DNA of 23,007 nucleotides from Stentor coeruleus. Its lineage: Eukaryota; Ciliophora; Heterotrichea; Heterotrichida; Stentoridae. The stretch lies in the NCBI GenBank assembly GCA_001970955.1, contig MPUH01001145.1:1-23007 (forward strand), in the 5' to 3' direction. Within the stretch, counting starts at the first letter, position 1. Every line of letters starts with the position of its first letter. Below, piece by piece: positions 9,303 to 17,273 of this stretch. Below the pieces are notes generated by a model. It did not search any database. It was given only the letters and a program-made list of their open reading frames with translations, and was not told the DNA's origin. The translations under genes were made by a program, and so were the position numbers.

Positions 9303-10643
9303 ATGAATTTCACTTGTCATCAACCTGACTGCTCAACCTCCCCAACTTTATACTGCAACTGTAACAATCATAATACCTACAGCTGCCCTAGTCATGTTTT
9401 ACAGCATTTCGAATCTGATGAAACCTGTAAGCACGCAGCAATGCCCATGTATAAAAAAGTCAACCCTGAAGCCAAACAATTAGAAGTTGAAAATCTTAAG
9501 TCTTTAAAAGAATCATTAGAAAAAAGCAATGAATATACTTCAGAGTTCCTTAAAAGAATGATAGAAACATTGAATAGCTTACTACTAAATGTGACAAAAT
9601 ATTATGAAGAAGTGAAAATTGTTGTTTGTGAAAAGCTAGAAACTGCTGAGAATAAAGAAAAAGATCTGATTGTCCCTGGGTTTGCAGATAAGGTCTTTCA
9701 TCCTGATGAGTTTAATGCCTACCTTGAAAAAATTCCTAAATTATTCACAATAATTCTAAATGATTCTGTCCAAGGCGCCATAGAAATTGAAAAGAGTTTA
9801 AAAGGAGAACAAGAATTTTATGATAAAATCAAGACCGACGAATTAGATTTTAGATCAAATGCGAACTTGGACCAAAGCCTTTATTTCTTCAAAGCTGGGA
9901 CCAAAGTTTTTATTGAAGTTAATATAGATGATTTTACCATAAAAGAGACCTTAGTTAATGTCCTAGAAAATCAAGGTAGCCTTGCTGGTATTTGCCAAAT
10001 CCCAGACAACAAAGTATTTATTTCAGGTGGTTACAGTCCTCATCTAGACAGTAGTTATCTAATCGACCTAAAAAACAAATCAGTTGAGCCTCTCGCCAAA
10101 TGTCGTGAACGTTCATTATCAACAGCCACATTCATTAATGGCTGCATCTACATGTTTGGGGGTTTTAATTCAAAAGGTCTAATTCAAAACTCTGATAAAT
10201 TCATTATTGAAAGTAAAACTTGGACTTCAATAGCAAATATGCCTGTAGCTCAACAAGATACTAGTGTTTTACCATGCAAAAGTTTACTTATAATCTCAAC
10301 TCATTCAGCAAATTGTCTTTTTGCTTATATTTTAAACTCAGATACATATGAAACTTTAGCTACTGGGATTGTTTCACATAGTTATAATATACTTATGAGA
10401 AATTCTGGGATGTGTTATTTGATAACTGGAAGTAATGTTTTTGTTTGTAAGGAAAATGAATTGAATAAGTGGATGAAAGTTGAAAAAACATTGAATATGG
10501 GATATTGTCAGAATACATCAAAACCTATTACAAGAGGAAGGTATGCATTTTTCTGCTCTTCGCATTATGGAAAGGTTTTTAGGTTTGGGTTTGATGATTT
10601 TACTTTGGTTGAGGTGATACTTGAAGTAAAAAAAGTTGAATAG
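9303..10643 (+). CDS. B-box-like zinc finger, coiled coil and kelch-repeat protein
   Basis: This 446-aa protein begins with a Cys/His cluster at residues 5-44 (C5, C10, C18, C20, H23, C28, H31, H35, C42, H44) that resembles a B-box zinc-binding domain. Residues about 54-120 and 155-180 are Glu/Lys/Leu-rich and probably coiled coil. From about 225 the protein has kelch-type blades: VFISGGY at 238-244, IYMFGGF at 282-288 with a Trp (W307) further on, and weaker repeats to about 430. The layout recalls TRIM proteins without a RING, so a scaffold or ubiquitin-ligase adaptor role is possible; no E2-binding RING is present. There is no signal peptide, so it is probably cytosolic. The start is the first ATG after a strongly G-poor flank. 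Confidence 0.85.
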   Translation: MNFTCHQPDCSTSPTLYCNCNNHNTYSCPSHVLQHFESDETCKHAAMPMYKKVNPEAKQLEVENLKSLKESLEKSNEYTSEFLKRMIETLNSLLLNVTKYYEEVKIVVCEKLETAENKEKDLIVPGFADKVFHPDEFNAYLEKIPKLFTIILNDSVQGAIEIEKSLKGEQEFYDKIKTDELDFRSNANLDQSLYFFKAGTKVFIEVNIDDFTIKETLVNVLENQGSLAGICQIPDNKVFISGGYSPHLDSSYLIDLKNKSVEPLAKCRERSLSTATFINGCIYMFGGFNSKGLIQNSDKFIIESKTWTSIANMPVAQQDTSVLPCKSLLIISTHSANCLFAYILNSDTYETLATGIVSHSYNILMRNSGMCYLITGSNVFVCKENELNKWMKVEKTLNMGYCQNTSKPITRGRYAFFCSSHYGKVFRFGFDDFTLVEVILEVKKVE

Positions 10644-11311
10644 TTTAATTAGTATTTTTGAATATTGGGGTTTTTACATGAATATTAGGATTTGTAGAGT
10701 TTTTATGTTTTGGTCAGTTAGGATTTAGGTTGTGAGGATTTTAAGAATTCTTTTGGCATTTTATATACAAATTGTATTTAAAAATACATTTAGTTACTAT
10801 AGTAATTATCATATATCAGCAAAAAAATTGTTGATTATGTTTTTAATAAGAGTTTTTATCAGTTTAAATATAATCTGAACATAAAAAAAATTAACTTTTT
10901 TTTAACTATTAAAATCAAAACAAACTATTATACAGTCAATGATATTTCTTATTTGCTAACACAATTAGTAAAAATCTTAACAAATACATATTCCCCATCA
11001 TACCAAAAAAAAAAACTAATCCTATAAACCTAATTCTCTATACTAACTAATCTATAAAAGTCTAATATCATCTATTAATAAAAAAAACAAACATAATATT
11101 TACCCATAGTCTCTAGCCTTACTAACCCTTCATCCTAAGTTAAATCTTTAAAAATCAATCTAAATCTATATCTGCTCAATACAATAAAAAATCATATTCA
11201 CATAATCACAAATACAAAAAAAAATGCTTATAAAAAATAAACAAAATTTCCCTAAAAAAATTTATATATCACATACATATCTCAGTCATAACGTATTATA
11301 AAAGCATTAAG
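10644..11311. other. Convergent intergenic region with skew switch
   Basis: Lies between the 3' end of the B-box/kelch gene (plus) and the 3' end of the small lipidated protein gene (minus). The left part (10644 to about 10760) is G-rich and nearly C-free on the + strand; the right part (about 10900-11290) is C-rich and G-poor. Long A and T runs occur. No gene, RNA or repeat is evident. Confidence 0.7.
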
Positions 11312-11566
11312 TTATTTAAAATTTGCTGTATTTGATCTTGGAAATGTATAAGTAGCCATTGGATGGTCTGGAACATTAGGTATAGGTGGTCCGATAGTAT
11401 ATGCTCTTTTAAGCCCAAGTTCTTTGACTTCTTCATTAACTAAGACTAAATTCCCAGATTCTTTAACTTCTTCATTAACTAAGATTAATTGCCCAGACTC
11501 TAAATTCACTGTGCTTTTGTATTGGTTTTTATGAGATTTAGCGATACAAGCACTGCAGCTACCCAT
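11312..11566 (-). CDS. Small protein with myristoylation/palmitoylation-type N-terminus
   Basis: This 84-aa protein starts MGSCSACIAKSHK. Gly2 followed by Ser at position 6-like spacing and nearby Cys4 and Cys7 is the pattern of N-myristoylated, palmitoylated membrane-anchored proteins, so attachment to the inner face of a membrane is likely (inference). Residues 23-35 and 36-48 are a 13-residue tandem repeat (ESGQLILVNEEVK then ESGNLVLVNEEVK), also visible in the DNA as a 39-bp repeat. The rest is Pro-rich. It starts only 27 bp after the stop of the SAXO gene on the same strand. I recognise no family. The short length leaves some doubt that it is a real gene, but the repeat and N-terminal motif support it. 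Confidence 0.6.
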   Translation of the reverse strand: MGSCSACIAKSHKNQYKSTVNLESGQLILVNEEVKESGNLVLVNEEVKELGLKRAYTIGPPIPNVPDHPMATYTFPRSNTANFK

Positions 11567-11593
11567 TATATTAAAAAAATTATATACTATTAA

Positions 11594-12337
11594 TTAACTT
11601 AACAGCTTTTTTAATGTTGGAGGCATGGACTTGCGAGAGTTATCAAGGAAAGATGTTGCGTATGTCGTGGTTATAGAAGGAGAAGACGTGTTGTAGATTT
11701 GGTCTAATGAACTATGGATATAAGGTTTGCTTAAAAGTCGATCCTTATAAGGCTTAAAAACAGAAAAGTTCGTAGTTTCCATAATACTAACCCCTCCAGC
11801 GCCAAGGATATTCCCTTTTTTTATCTGTTTCTCGAAGTTCTCAGCAACTTTGCCATGTTTGATAAAATTCTGCGCATAAGTACTTGTCCCCATGAACTTT
11901 ATATGAGGATACTCGCTTTTCGTTATCCTAGAAGGGCTTTTTATTATCGGTCCATAATTCAAATAGTTTTTACTATATGTAGAGCTTGCATTAAAACGAT
12001 ATGGTGATACTGATCTATGTCTAATTTCGCTAAGTTTTGGTAAATCAGATTTAGTTCCTTTATACTCTTCTCTTGTAGTAGACTTGAATTCCATTTTCTG
12101 TTTACTTGTTTGAAACTCATCTAGAAACTGAAAAGGCTCAGGACGTGTTGTTTGCTTATGATTATATTTTTGCTGATAAGACGTTAACAACTTTGGTGAA
12201 CCTTTTTGATATGTATTTACTGATGGGCATTTATGTTCCCCACATGTACATAGATAACAGAAACAATTTTTTTGGATATGGTCTAATTCTGATAGTGGTG
12301 GAAAATCTTCTGAGTTTAGTTGGCACCTTTCTCCCAT
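11594..12337 (-). CDS. SAXO: SAXO-type microtubule-stabilising protein
   Basis: This 247-aa protein has the N-terminal Cys motif typical of SAXO/FAM154 proteins: CFCYLCTCGEHKC at residues 25-37. It is followed by about six short Mn-like modules of the form T-x-Y-x-x-x-[FY]: around 52-58, 87-92, 118-125, 151-158, 187-194 and 223-230 (for example TSTYAQNF and TTYATSF). In known SAXO proteins these modules bind and stabilise microtubules of axonemes, basal bodies and the subpellicular cortex, and some are found inside the tubule lumen. In a ciliate it would act in cilia or cortical microtubule ribbons. The protein is basic, with no membrane segment. It lies 120 bp downstream (in transcription order) of actin, and 27 bp before the next gene. 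Confidence 0.85.
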   Translation of the reverse strand: MGERCQLNSEDFPPLSELDHIQKNCFCYLCTCGEHKCPSVNTYQKGSPKLLTSYQQKYNHKQTTRPEPFQFLDEFQTSKQKMEFKSTTREEYKGTKSDLPKLSEIRHRSVSPYRFNASSTYSKNYLNYGPIIKSPSRITKSEYPHIKFMGTSTYAQNFIKHGKVAENFEKQIKKGNILGAGGVSIMETTNFSVFKPYKDRLLSKPYIHSSLDQIYNTSSPSITTTYATSFLDNSRKSMPPTLKKLLS

Positions 12338-12457
12338 TTTATATTAAATTGATTCTTTACTTATCACAAGCTTTGATTTTTTATAAACCCTAACATCATT
12401 TTTTTAATTTTCATCTAGCTAACCCTTGCATAAATCTTTCTAATTATCCTATCTCAT

Positions 12458-13585
12458 TTAAAAGCATTTTCTATGAACTATTGATGGCCCTGCTTCTTCA
12501 TACTCAGCTTTAGAGACCCACATTTGTTGGAAGCTAGATAATGAACTTAAAATACTTCCTCCAATCCACACAGAGAATTTCCTTTCAGGTGGGGCTACAA
12601 CTTTGACTTTCATTGAAGGAGGAGCTCTATTTGTTAATTCTTTAGTAAGTCTTTCACCAATACCAGCATACATTGTACTACCACCACTAAGAACAACATT
12701 GCCATAAAGATCTCTTCTAATATCAAGGTCACATTTCATTATTGATTTATAAGTAGTCTCATCAGCTCCATCAATATCTAGACCAAGAAGGCTTGGTTGG
12801 AATATACACTCTGGGGCACGGAATCTCTCATTACCAATTGTCAGATGACTACCATCAGGGAGTTCATATTGTTTTTCCATATCAGGTGAAGTTTTGGATT
12901 TCCCCATTTCTTCATTAAAATCTAAAGCTACATAGCATAATTTCTCTTTTATATCCCTAACAATTTCTCTTTCAGCACTATTATTTAATGAATGTCCTCT
13001 TTCTGTTAACAACCTAACAAGGTGGTTTGTAATATCTCTTCCAGCAATATCAATTCTTTGTATCGCATGAGGTAAAGCATATCCTTCATATATTGGGACA
13101 ACATGGGTAACTCCATCACCAGAATCATATACCATACCAGTAGTTCTTCCTGATGAGTATAAAGACAAAACAGCTTGAATAGCAACATAAAAAGCAGGAA
13201 CATTAAAAGTATCAAACATAATTTGAGTCATTTTCTCACGGTTTTGCTTAGGGTTTAATGGTGCTTCAGTCAATAAAACTGGGTGTTCATCAGCAGCAGT
13301 TCTCAGTTCATTGAAAAATGTATGATGCCATACACGTTCCATATCATCCCAGTTTGTGACAATTCCATGTTCAATTGGGTATTTGAGGTTTAGAACTCCT
13401 CTTTTTGCTTGAGCTTCATCTCCGATATATACTTCTTTTTGTTCTGTTCCTACAATGATCCCTGGCATACGGGGACGACCAACAATGTTTGGAAAGACGG
13501 CTTTTGGCGCATCGTCACCAGCGAAACCAGCCTTGCACATACCTGAACCATTGTCAATAACCAAAGGAACTACACTGTCTGACAT
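12458..13585 (-). CDS. ACT: Conventional actin
   Basis: This 375-aa protein matches conventional actin in length and along its whole sequence. It has the nucleotide-binding [17 protein letters not shown] loop (11-27), His73 in [28 protein letters not shown] (phosphate-2 loop), [31 protein letters not shown] and the C-terminal HRKCF. It polymerises into filaments and binds ATP in the cytoplasm. Compared with animal actin the DNase-I loop differs: residues 40-48 read MPGIIVGTE, so Met44 and Met47 are Ile and Thr. Other changes are Lys28, Asn33 and TAAD around 102-105. No intron is needed; the stop is TAA. No Arp-specific insertion is present. Confidence 0.97.
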   Translation of the reverse strand: MSDSVVPLVIDNGSGMCKAGFAGDDAPKAVFPNIVGRPRMPGIIVGTEQKEVYIGDEAQAKRGVLNLKYPIEHGIVTNWDDMERVWHHTFFNELRTAADEHPVLLTEAPLNPKQNREKMTQIMFDTFNVPAFYVAIQAVLSLYSSGRTTGMVYDSGDGVTHVVPIYEGYALPHAIQRIDIAGRDITNHLVRLLTERGHSLNNSAEREIVRDIKEKLCYVALDFNEEMGKSKTSPDMEKQYELPDGSHLTIGNERFRAPECIFQPSLLGLDIDGADETTYKSIMKCDLDIRRDLYGNVVLSGGSTMYAGIGERLTKELTNRAPPSMKVKVVAPPERKFSVWIGGSILSSLSSFQQMWVSKAEYEEAGPSIVHRKCF

Positions 13586-14505
13586 TTAATTATAGCCATG
13601 TTTTTCAGGAGAATTTATTTGTTTGTCCTGAGTACAAGAGGATTAGATGAGATATGCTTTAACTTATAGTACTGAGGAGTGTGTTTCAATTATTATCATA
13701 TGAAAAGGAAGTGGGAAGGGTGATAAAATTGAGGTTTATGTTTTGATGAAGCTTTTGATTAGAATGAAATTTTTGCTGTGGAAAAAAAATTTTTGGTTTA
13801 GGAATTTTATTTAAAAGTTCGAAATAGAGAATATAAGAAAAGTTGTTTTGAAGAAATTAGTGTATATTGTCAAGCTTTGATTTGCAGTATTTTTGAAAAG
13901 GATTTGGGTTTGCAATTTTTTGAGAAGGAAAAATTGTGGGGGAAAATATGACTGTAGGCTTTAAGAGGTGATTTAATAGATGATATACTTGTGATAGTTA
14001 CGTAAAAAGCGTTAATAAGTTTGTATAGGTAAAAATACTGAAAAAAAATTGTACTTTTTACAATTACGGTTAACTATAGGAAAAAAATAAGATTTTTATA
14101 TGATTATCGTATATAATATACATAATAACATTATATATAGTCTGTTTCACTAAAATAATCCTTTAAGGCTTTTCAATTGATTTTGTATACACATAACAAC
14201 TTTTATATTCTACAACATAATATTCTACAACATCAATTAAAAATACTTCAAATCCCAACATCATAAAAAAATCCTATCATTGCCTACAAGGTTATACAAA
14301 AATCCAATAAAATATTATATTTTCCTCGCACTACAACATAAAAAAAACTAATTTCTTCAAATAAACTCTAAACATAAATATATTTTCTTATACAAAATTC
14401 TATACCCAAACATAAAATCCTTTCTTCAAAATCCTCAACACATTTTCTTACTTATTTAACACCCTATCTTATCTTAAACATCATAAAAAAAAATCTTTAA
14501 CCTAT
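13586..14505. other. Intergenic region between ALG13 3' end and actin 5' end
   Basis: Both flanking genes are on the minus strand. The part next to actin (13586 to about 14050) is G-rich and C-poor on the + strand and should contain the actin promoter. The part next to ALG13 (about 14150-14505) is C-rich and G-poor. The change falls near 14,050-14,150, close to an AT-only stretch. No TATA box can be singled out in such AT-rich DNA. No gene or RNA is seen. Confidence 0.7.
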
Positions 14506-14976
14506 TCAAACCATTCCTAAAATTCTCATCATTCTGAACTTGAACTCCTTAACATTAGCTGGAGGTAAAGGAACTGGACAAAATGTAGCTAATTCTCTAA
14601 GAGACTCTGATAAATTATTAGGCCCAGAACACATGATTAAATGTTTATTCAAAGAAAGATGCTCAGCAATTTCAATCTGATGATTGTCCATAAGTCTAGG
14701 ATTAACTACAACAATGAGTTTTTTACCTGATCTTAATGTGTCAAGGATAATTCCTGCCCCAGCATGTGAAATTACTAAATCACATTCTTCGATTATAGGG
14801 ATTAATGAAGGGAGTCTTCTGAAATTTGGTGTTTTTGGTGAGTATTCACCTTTACCGATTTGACATATTATTTTTGTGTAACCTAGTTCTTCAAGTTGGG
14901 ATTTGATTTTTTCAGAATCAACTTCTTTGATAAGTTCTTCGAATGAGGTTGTTCCGACTGAGACAAATACTGACAT
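14506..14976 (-). CDS. ALG13: UDP-GlcNAc transferase subunit ALG13
   Basis: This 156-aa protein is the catalytic half of the ALG13/ALG14 enzyme, which adds the second GlcNAc to dolichyl-PP-GlcNAc on the cytosolic ER face in N-glycan assembly. It has the family N-terminus VSVGTTSFEELI (5-16), the GT28 C-terminal-domain glycine motif SHAGAGIILDTLRSGK (70-85), and the sugar-nucleotide-binding NPRLMDNHQIEIAEHL (92-107). The length fits the short, single-domain yeast-type ALG13. There is no transmembrane segment, as expected: membrane attachment comes from ALG14, which is not in this window. The start is the first in-frame ATG, directly at the family N-terminus. It is divergent from the mitochondrial protein gene. 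Confidence 0.93.
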   Translation of the reverse strand: MSVFVSVGTTSFEELIKEVDSEKIKSQLEELGYTKIICQIGKGEYSPKTPNFRRLPSLIPIIEECDLVISHAGAGIILDTLRSGKKLIVVVNPRLMDNHQIEIAEHLSLNKHLIMCSGPNNLSESLRELATFCPVPLPPANVKEFKFRMMRILGMV

Positions 14977-15042
14977 TTATTAAAAGAATAGTTTATTTTG
15001 TAGTATGAGATGAAGTTATTTGGTTTAAAGTTTAGGAGTAGG

Positions 15043-15232
15043 TAAATTGGTTGCCTTTTTTTTGATTGTGAGATTTGTTGATTTTATGTTTTTAATGTAT
15101 ATGATTATCAATATAAAAATTAGAATTTTTTTTAGTNTAAATTGGTTGCCTTTTTTTTGATTGTGAGATTTGTTGATTTTATGTTTTTAATGTATATGAT
15201 TATCAATATAAAAATTAGAATTTTTTTTAGTT
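15043..15232. repeat. 95-bp direct duplication with an N at the junction
   Basis: Bases 15043-15136 recur identically at 15138-15231. Base 15137 is the only N in the window and lies exactly at the boundary. The copies contain a T run and other low-complexity sequence. This may be a true tandem duplication, or two overlapping contig ends that were joined instead of merged. Confidence 0.9.
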
Positions 15233-15386
15233 TGGATTAGGATAATTATAAATTATTTGCAAATATGCTGCGGTCAGGGTTATTAGATATAATGATAAGA
15301 ATAAAAATACTTAATGAAAACATCATAAAAAACCAAGTGATTAGTATATAAATCACACAAAATTTTTGTTGTAATAATAATAACAA

Positions 15387-15496
15387 AAAATAGTTTATCA
15401 TTTAAAAAAATCAATCTATCTTAAATCCAATGAGTTTTTAAAATAGTTTATCATTTAAAAAAATCAATCTATCTTAAATCCAATGAGTTTTTAAAA
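15387..15496. repeat. Perfect 53-bp tandem duplication
   Basis: Bases 15387-15439 are repeated exactly at 15440-15492, with identity running on to 15496. A partial third echo (cttaaatccaatta...) follows near 15507. It lies in the G-poor flank upstream of the mitochondrial protein gene. No coding content. Confidence 0.9.
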
Positions 15497-15704
15497 CAAA
15501 TCATAATCTTAAATCCAATTAGTCTTTAATAAAAAACTATCCAACCTCTAAATTGCCCAAACTAAAAATTAGCTTCAACAAAAATCTCTATCTTATTGAC
15601 AAATCATATCCTAAATCCTTTAAACATTAAAAACCACAAAATCTTATTTCAACCCAAAACCTACCATCTCCAAATCTAATAAAATTCCACTTATTATAAT
15701 AATA

Positions 15705-16262
15705 ATGTTCAAGCTTGCTCGGTTCTTTTCCACTGGGTCATCATCAATCACAGTCTACGAAGCTCCATACTTCGCTGCACTAAACTCAATAGAAAGAAAT
15801 TTCATAACAGAAGCAATAAAAGTACTCAAAGACAAATATCACGCATTTGTACCTTTTTATTTGGAATCTCGGCTTACAAGAGTAGAAAAAAGATTTGTAG
15901 TCAAAATGGAATTGCTTCCTGAAGATAACAAGATAAGATTCACATCTTTACAATTAGGAAGTCTTGATAAACAAGAAGTTCCTATAGAAAATGTTGTCCC
16001 AGTTACACCAATTGATTATGAAATTGCTCATGCTGGGGGCAAATTGTGTAAATCTCCAGAGTTTATGGATTTAGATATGGTTTATATAAACAAACCAGAA
16101 GCTGAGTTTTATGTGTTTGATAAAGAAGGGAAATGGAGTGAAGAAGCTGTGAACCATCCAGCTTTATCCCTTGCTAAAACTTTTGATGAGCATAAGTGGT
16201 ATGATTTCACATGTGCACCAAGAGCTGATGCATCAGGAGGTAATGTTTATCCTTGGGATTAA
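15705..16262 (+). CDS. Probable mitochondrial protein of unknown function
   Basis: This 185-aa protein starts MFKLARFFSTGSSS: basic and hydrophobic, with Ser/Thr, no acidic residue and a typical R-x-F-x-S-T cleavage-like site. This is a good mitochondrial presequence. The mature part is mixed alpha/beta with an even spread of charged residues and no membrane helix, ending ASGGNVYPWD. I do not recognise the family, though its even composition and intact frame suggest a conserved housekeeping protein, possibly a lineage-specific subunit of a mitochondrial complex (inference). It is convergent with the MYB gene, with 87 bp between the two stops. Confidence 0.75.
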   Translation: MFKLARFFSTGSSSITVYEAPYFAALNSIERNFITEAIKVLKDKYHAFVPFYLESRLTRVEKRFVVKMELLPEDNKIRFTSLQLGSLDKQEVPIENVVPVTPIDYEIAHAGGKLCKSPEFMDLDMVYINKPEAEFYVFDKEGKWSEEAVNHPALSLAKTFDEHKWYDFTCAPRADASGGNVYPWD

Positions 16263-16349
16263 GCTTAATTTAGCTATTTCTAGTGGAAAGTCTTTTATAG
16301 ATGTGTAATTACTTTATTTTTATTCTAATATACATCATTCTAATTACCT

Positions 16350-17105
16350 TTAATTTCCCTGTAAAGTATTCAATGGCATTAGGAATACTTCTTCAGGTAG
16401 TTCATCTGTATCAAGCCATGCGAATTCCATAGATGCTTCTTCACATGTTATATTTCTATCAGGTGGAGGTAAGTCAATCTGGTGTCCTAAAACAAGAAAT
16501 TCACATTCCCTATAGCTAAAATCTTCATCAAAATCTGGTGGTGAACAAGGTGTGGCAGGAAAGCAGTCAAAAAACTCTTCTTGACTACGACAAAATTCTT
16601 TATCCTCCCTTTTTTTCTGTTTTTTTTTCAACCCAACAAGAACCCCAGCCGCTAACTGCATACTCTGTTTCTTTAGTTGATCTCTTGTACTATCAGTCCC
16701 TTTCAGTATCCTATACTGTTTTCTTAAAGTTGAATAAAAGTGATTTTTTATTGAATTGTCAGTCCTTCCTGCTAAGTAATTCGAAATCTCAGCCCACTTA
16801 TTCCCAAGCTTTGAATGAATAGAAAAAAGCGTTATTTCTTCTTCTAAGGTCCAAATGTCTTTGTTTATCCCTGGATTTAGATGATTATGCCACCTTTCAC
16901 GACATTGTTTTCCTGTTCGACTTGTGGGGAAAATTTTGTTAAGTTTTTCAGATATTATCGTCCACTGTTTGATACCGTTTTCCTCAACAAGTTTTCTCAT
17001 AGCTTCATCTTCTTTCACTGTCCATGGCCGGCGCTTTTCTTTTCTGGGACGGGATGTTTTTTTGTAGCTTCGGGATTTTTTATGCACATTTTGTATTGTT
17101 CGCAT
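16350..17105 (-). CDS. R2R3-type MYB DNA-binding protein
   Basis: This 251-aa protein has two MYB repeats. The first spans about residues 24-76 (W28 and W48, ending GKQCRERWHNHLNP with W72), the second about 80-130 (W85 and W104, with Phe123 in the third position: AGRTDNSIKNHFYSTLR). These correspond to R2 and R3 of animal c-Myb, and the recognition-helix residues are conserved, so it should bind DNA in the nucleus as a transcription factor. No R1 is present. A basic N-terminus (residues 9-26) may serve nuclear import. The C-terminal half is acidic and Pro/Phe-containing (for example DFDEDFSYRE), possibly an activation region. Targets are unknown. Confidence 0.93.
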   Translation of the reverse strand: MRTIQNVHKKSRSYKKTSRPRKEKRRPWTVKEDEAMRKLVEENGIKQWTIISEKLNKIFPTSRTGKQCRERWHNHLNPGINKDIWTLEEEITLFSIHSKLGNKWAEISNYLAGRTDNSIKNHFYSTLRKQYRILKGTDSTRDQLKKQSMQLAAGVLVGLKKKQKKREDKEFCRSQEEFFDCFPATPCSPPDFDEDFSYRECEFLVLGHQIDLPPPDRNITCEEASMEFAWLDTDELPEEVFLMPLNTLQGN

Positions 17106-17273
17106 TTATAATAGAATTTCAGGTATTTTATATAATAAAAAATTTACTTTACTTTTTTTATATAGGTTTTTTAATGCAGAAGTTATAGTCTAAGTATATG
17201 AAAAACAGATTTTATATTAAAAAAAATAACAATACATATAAAAAAACCTACTTTCTATAGTTTTAAAACCTAT

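Larger units (their letters stand above)
14977..15704. other. Divergent intergenic region with two tandem duplications
   Basis: Should hold the promoters of ALG13 (minus) and the mitochondrial protein gene (plus). The left part (to about 15,250) is C-poor on the + strand, the right part G-poor. It contains a 95-bp duplication split by a single N (15043-15232) and a 53-bp duplication (15387-15496). Nothing coding is visible. Confidence 0.7.

Noticed and set aside
12106-12393. Plus-strand open frame of 95 codons
   Set aside because: It lies antisense over the SAXO gene, which has recognisable motifs; the hydrophobic reading is a shadow.
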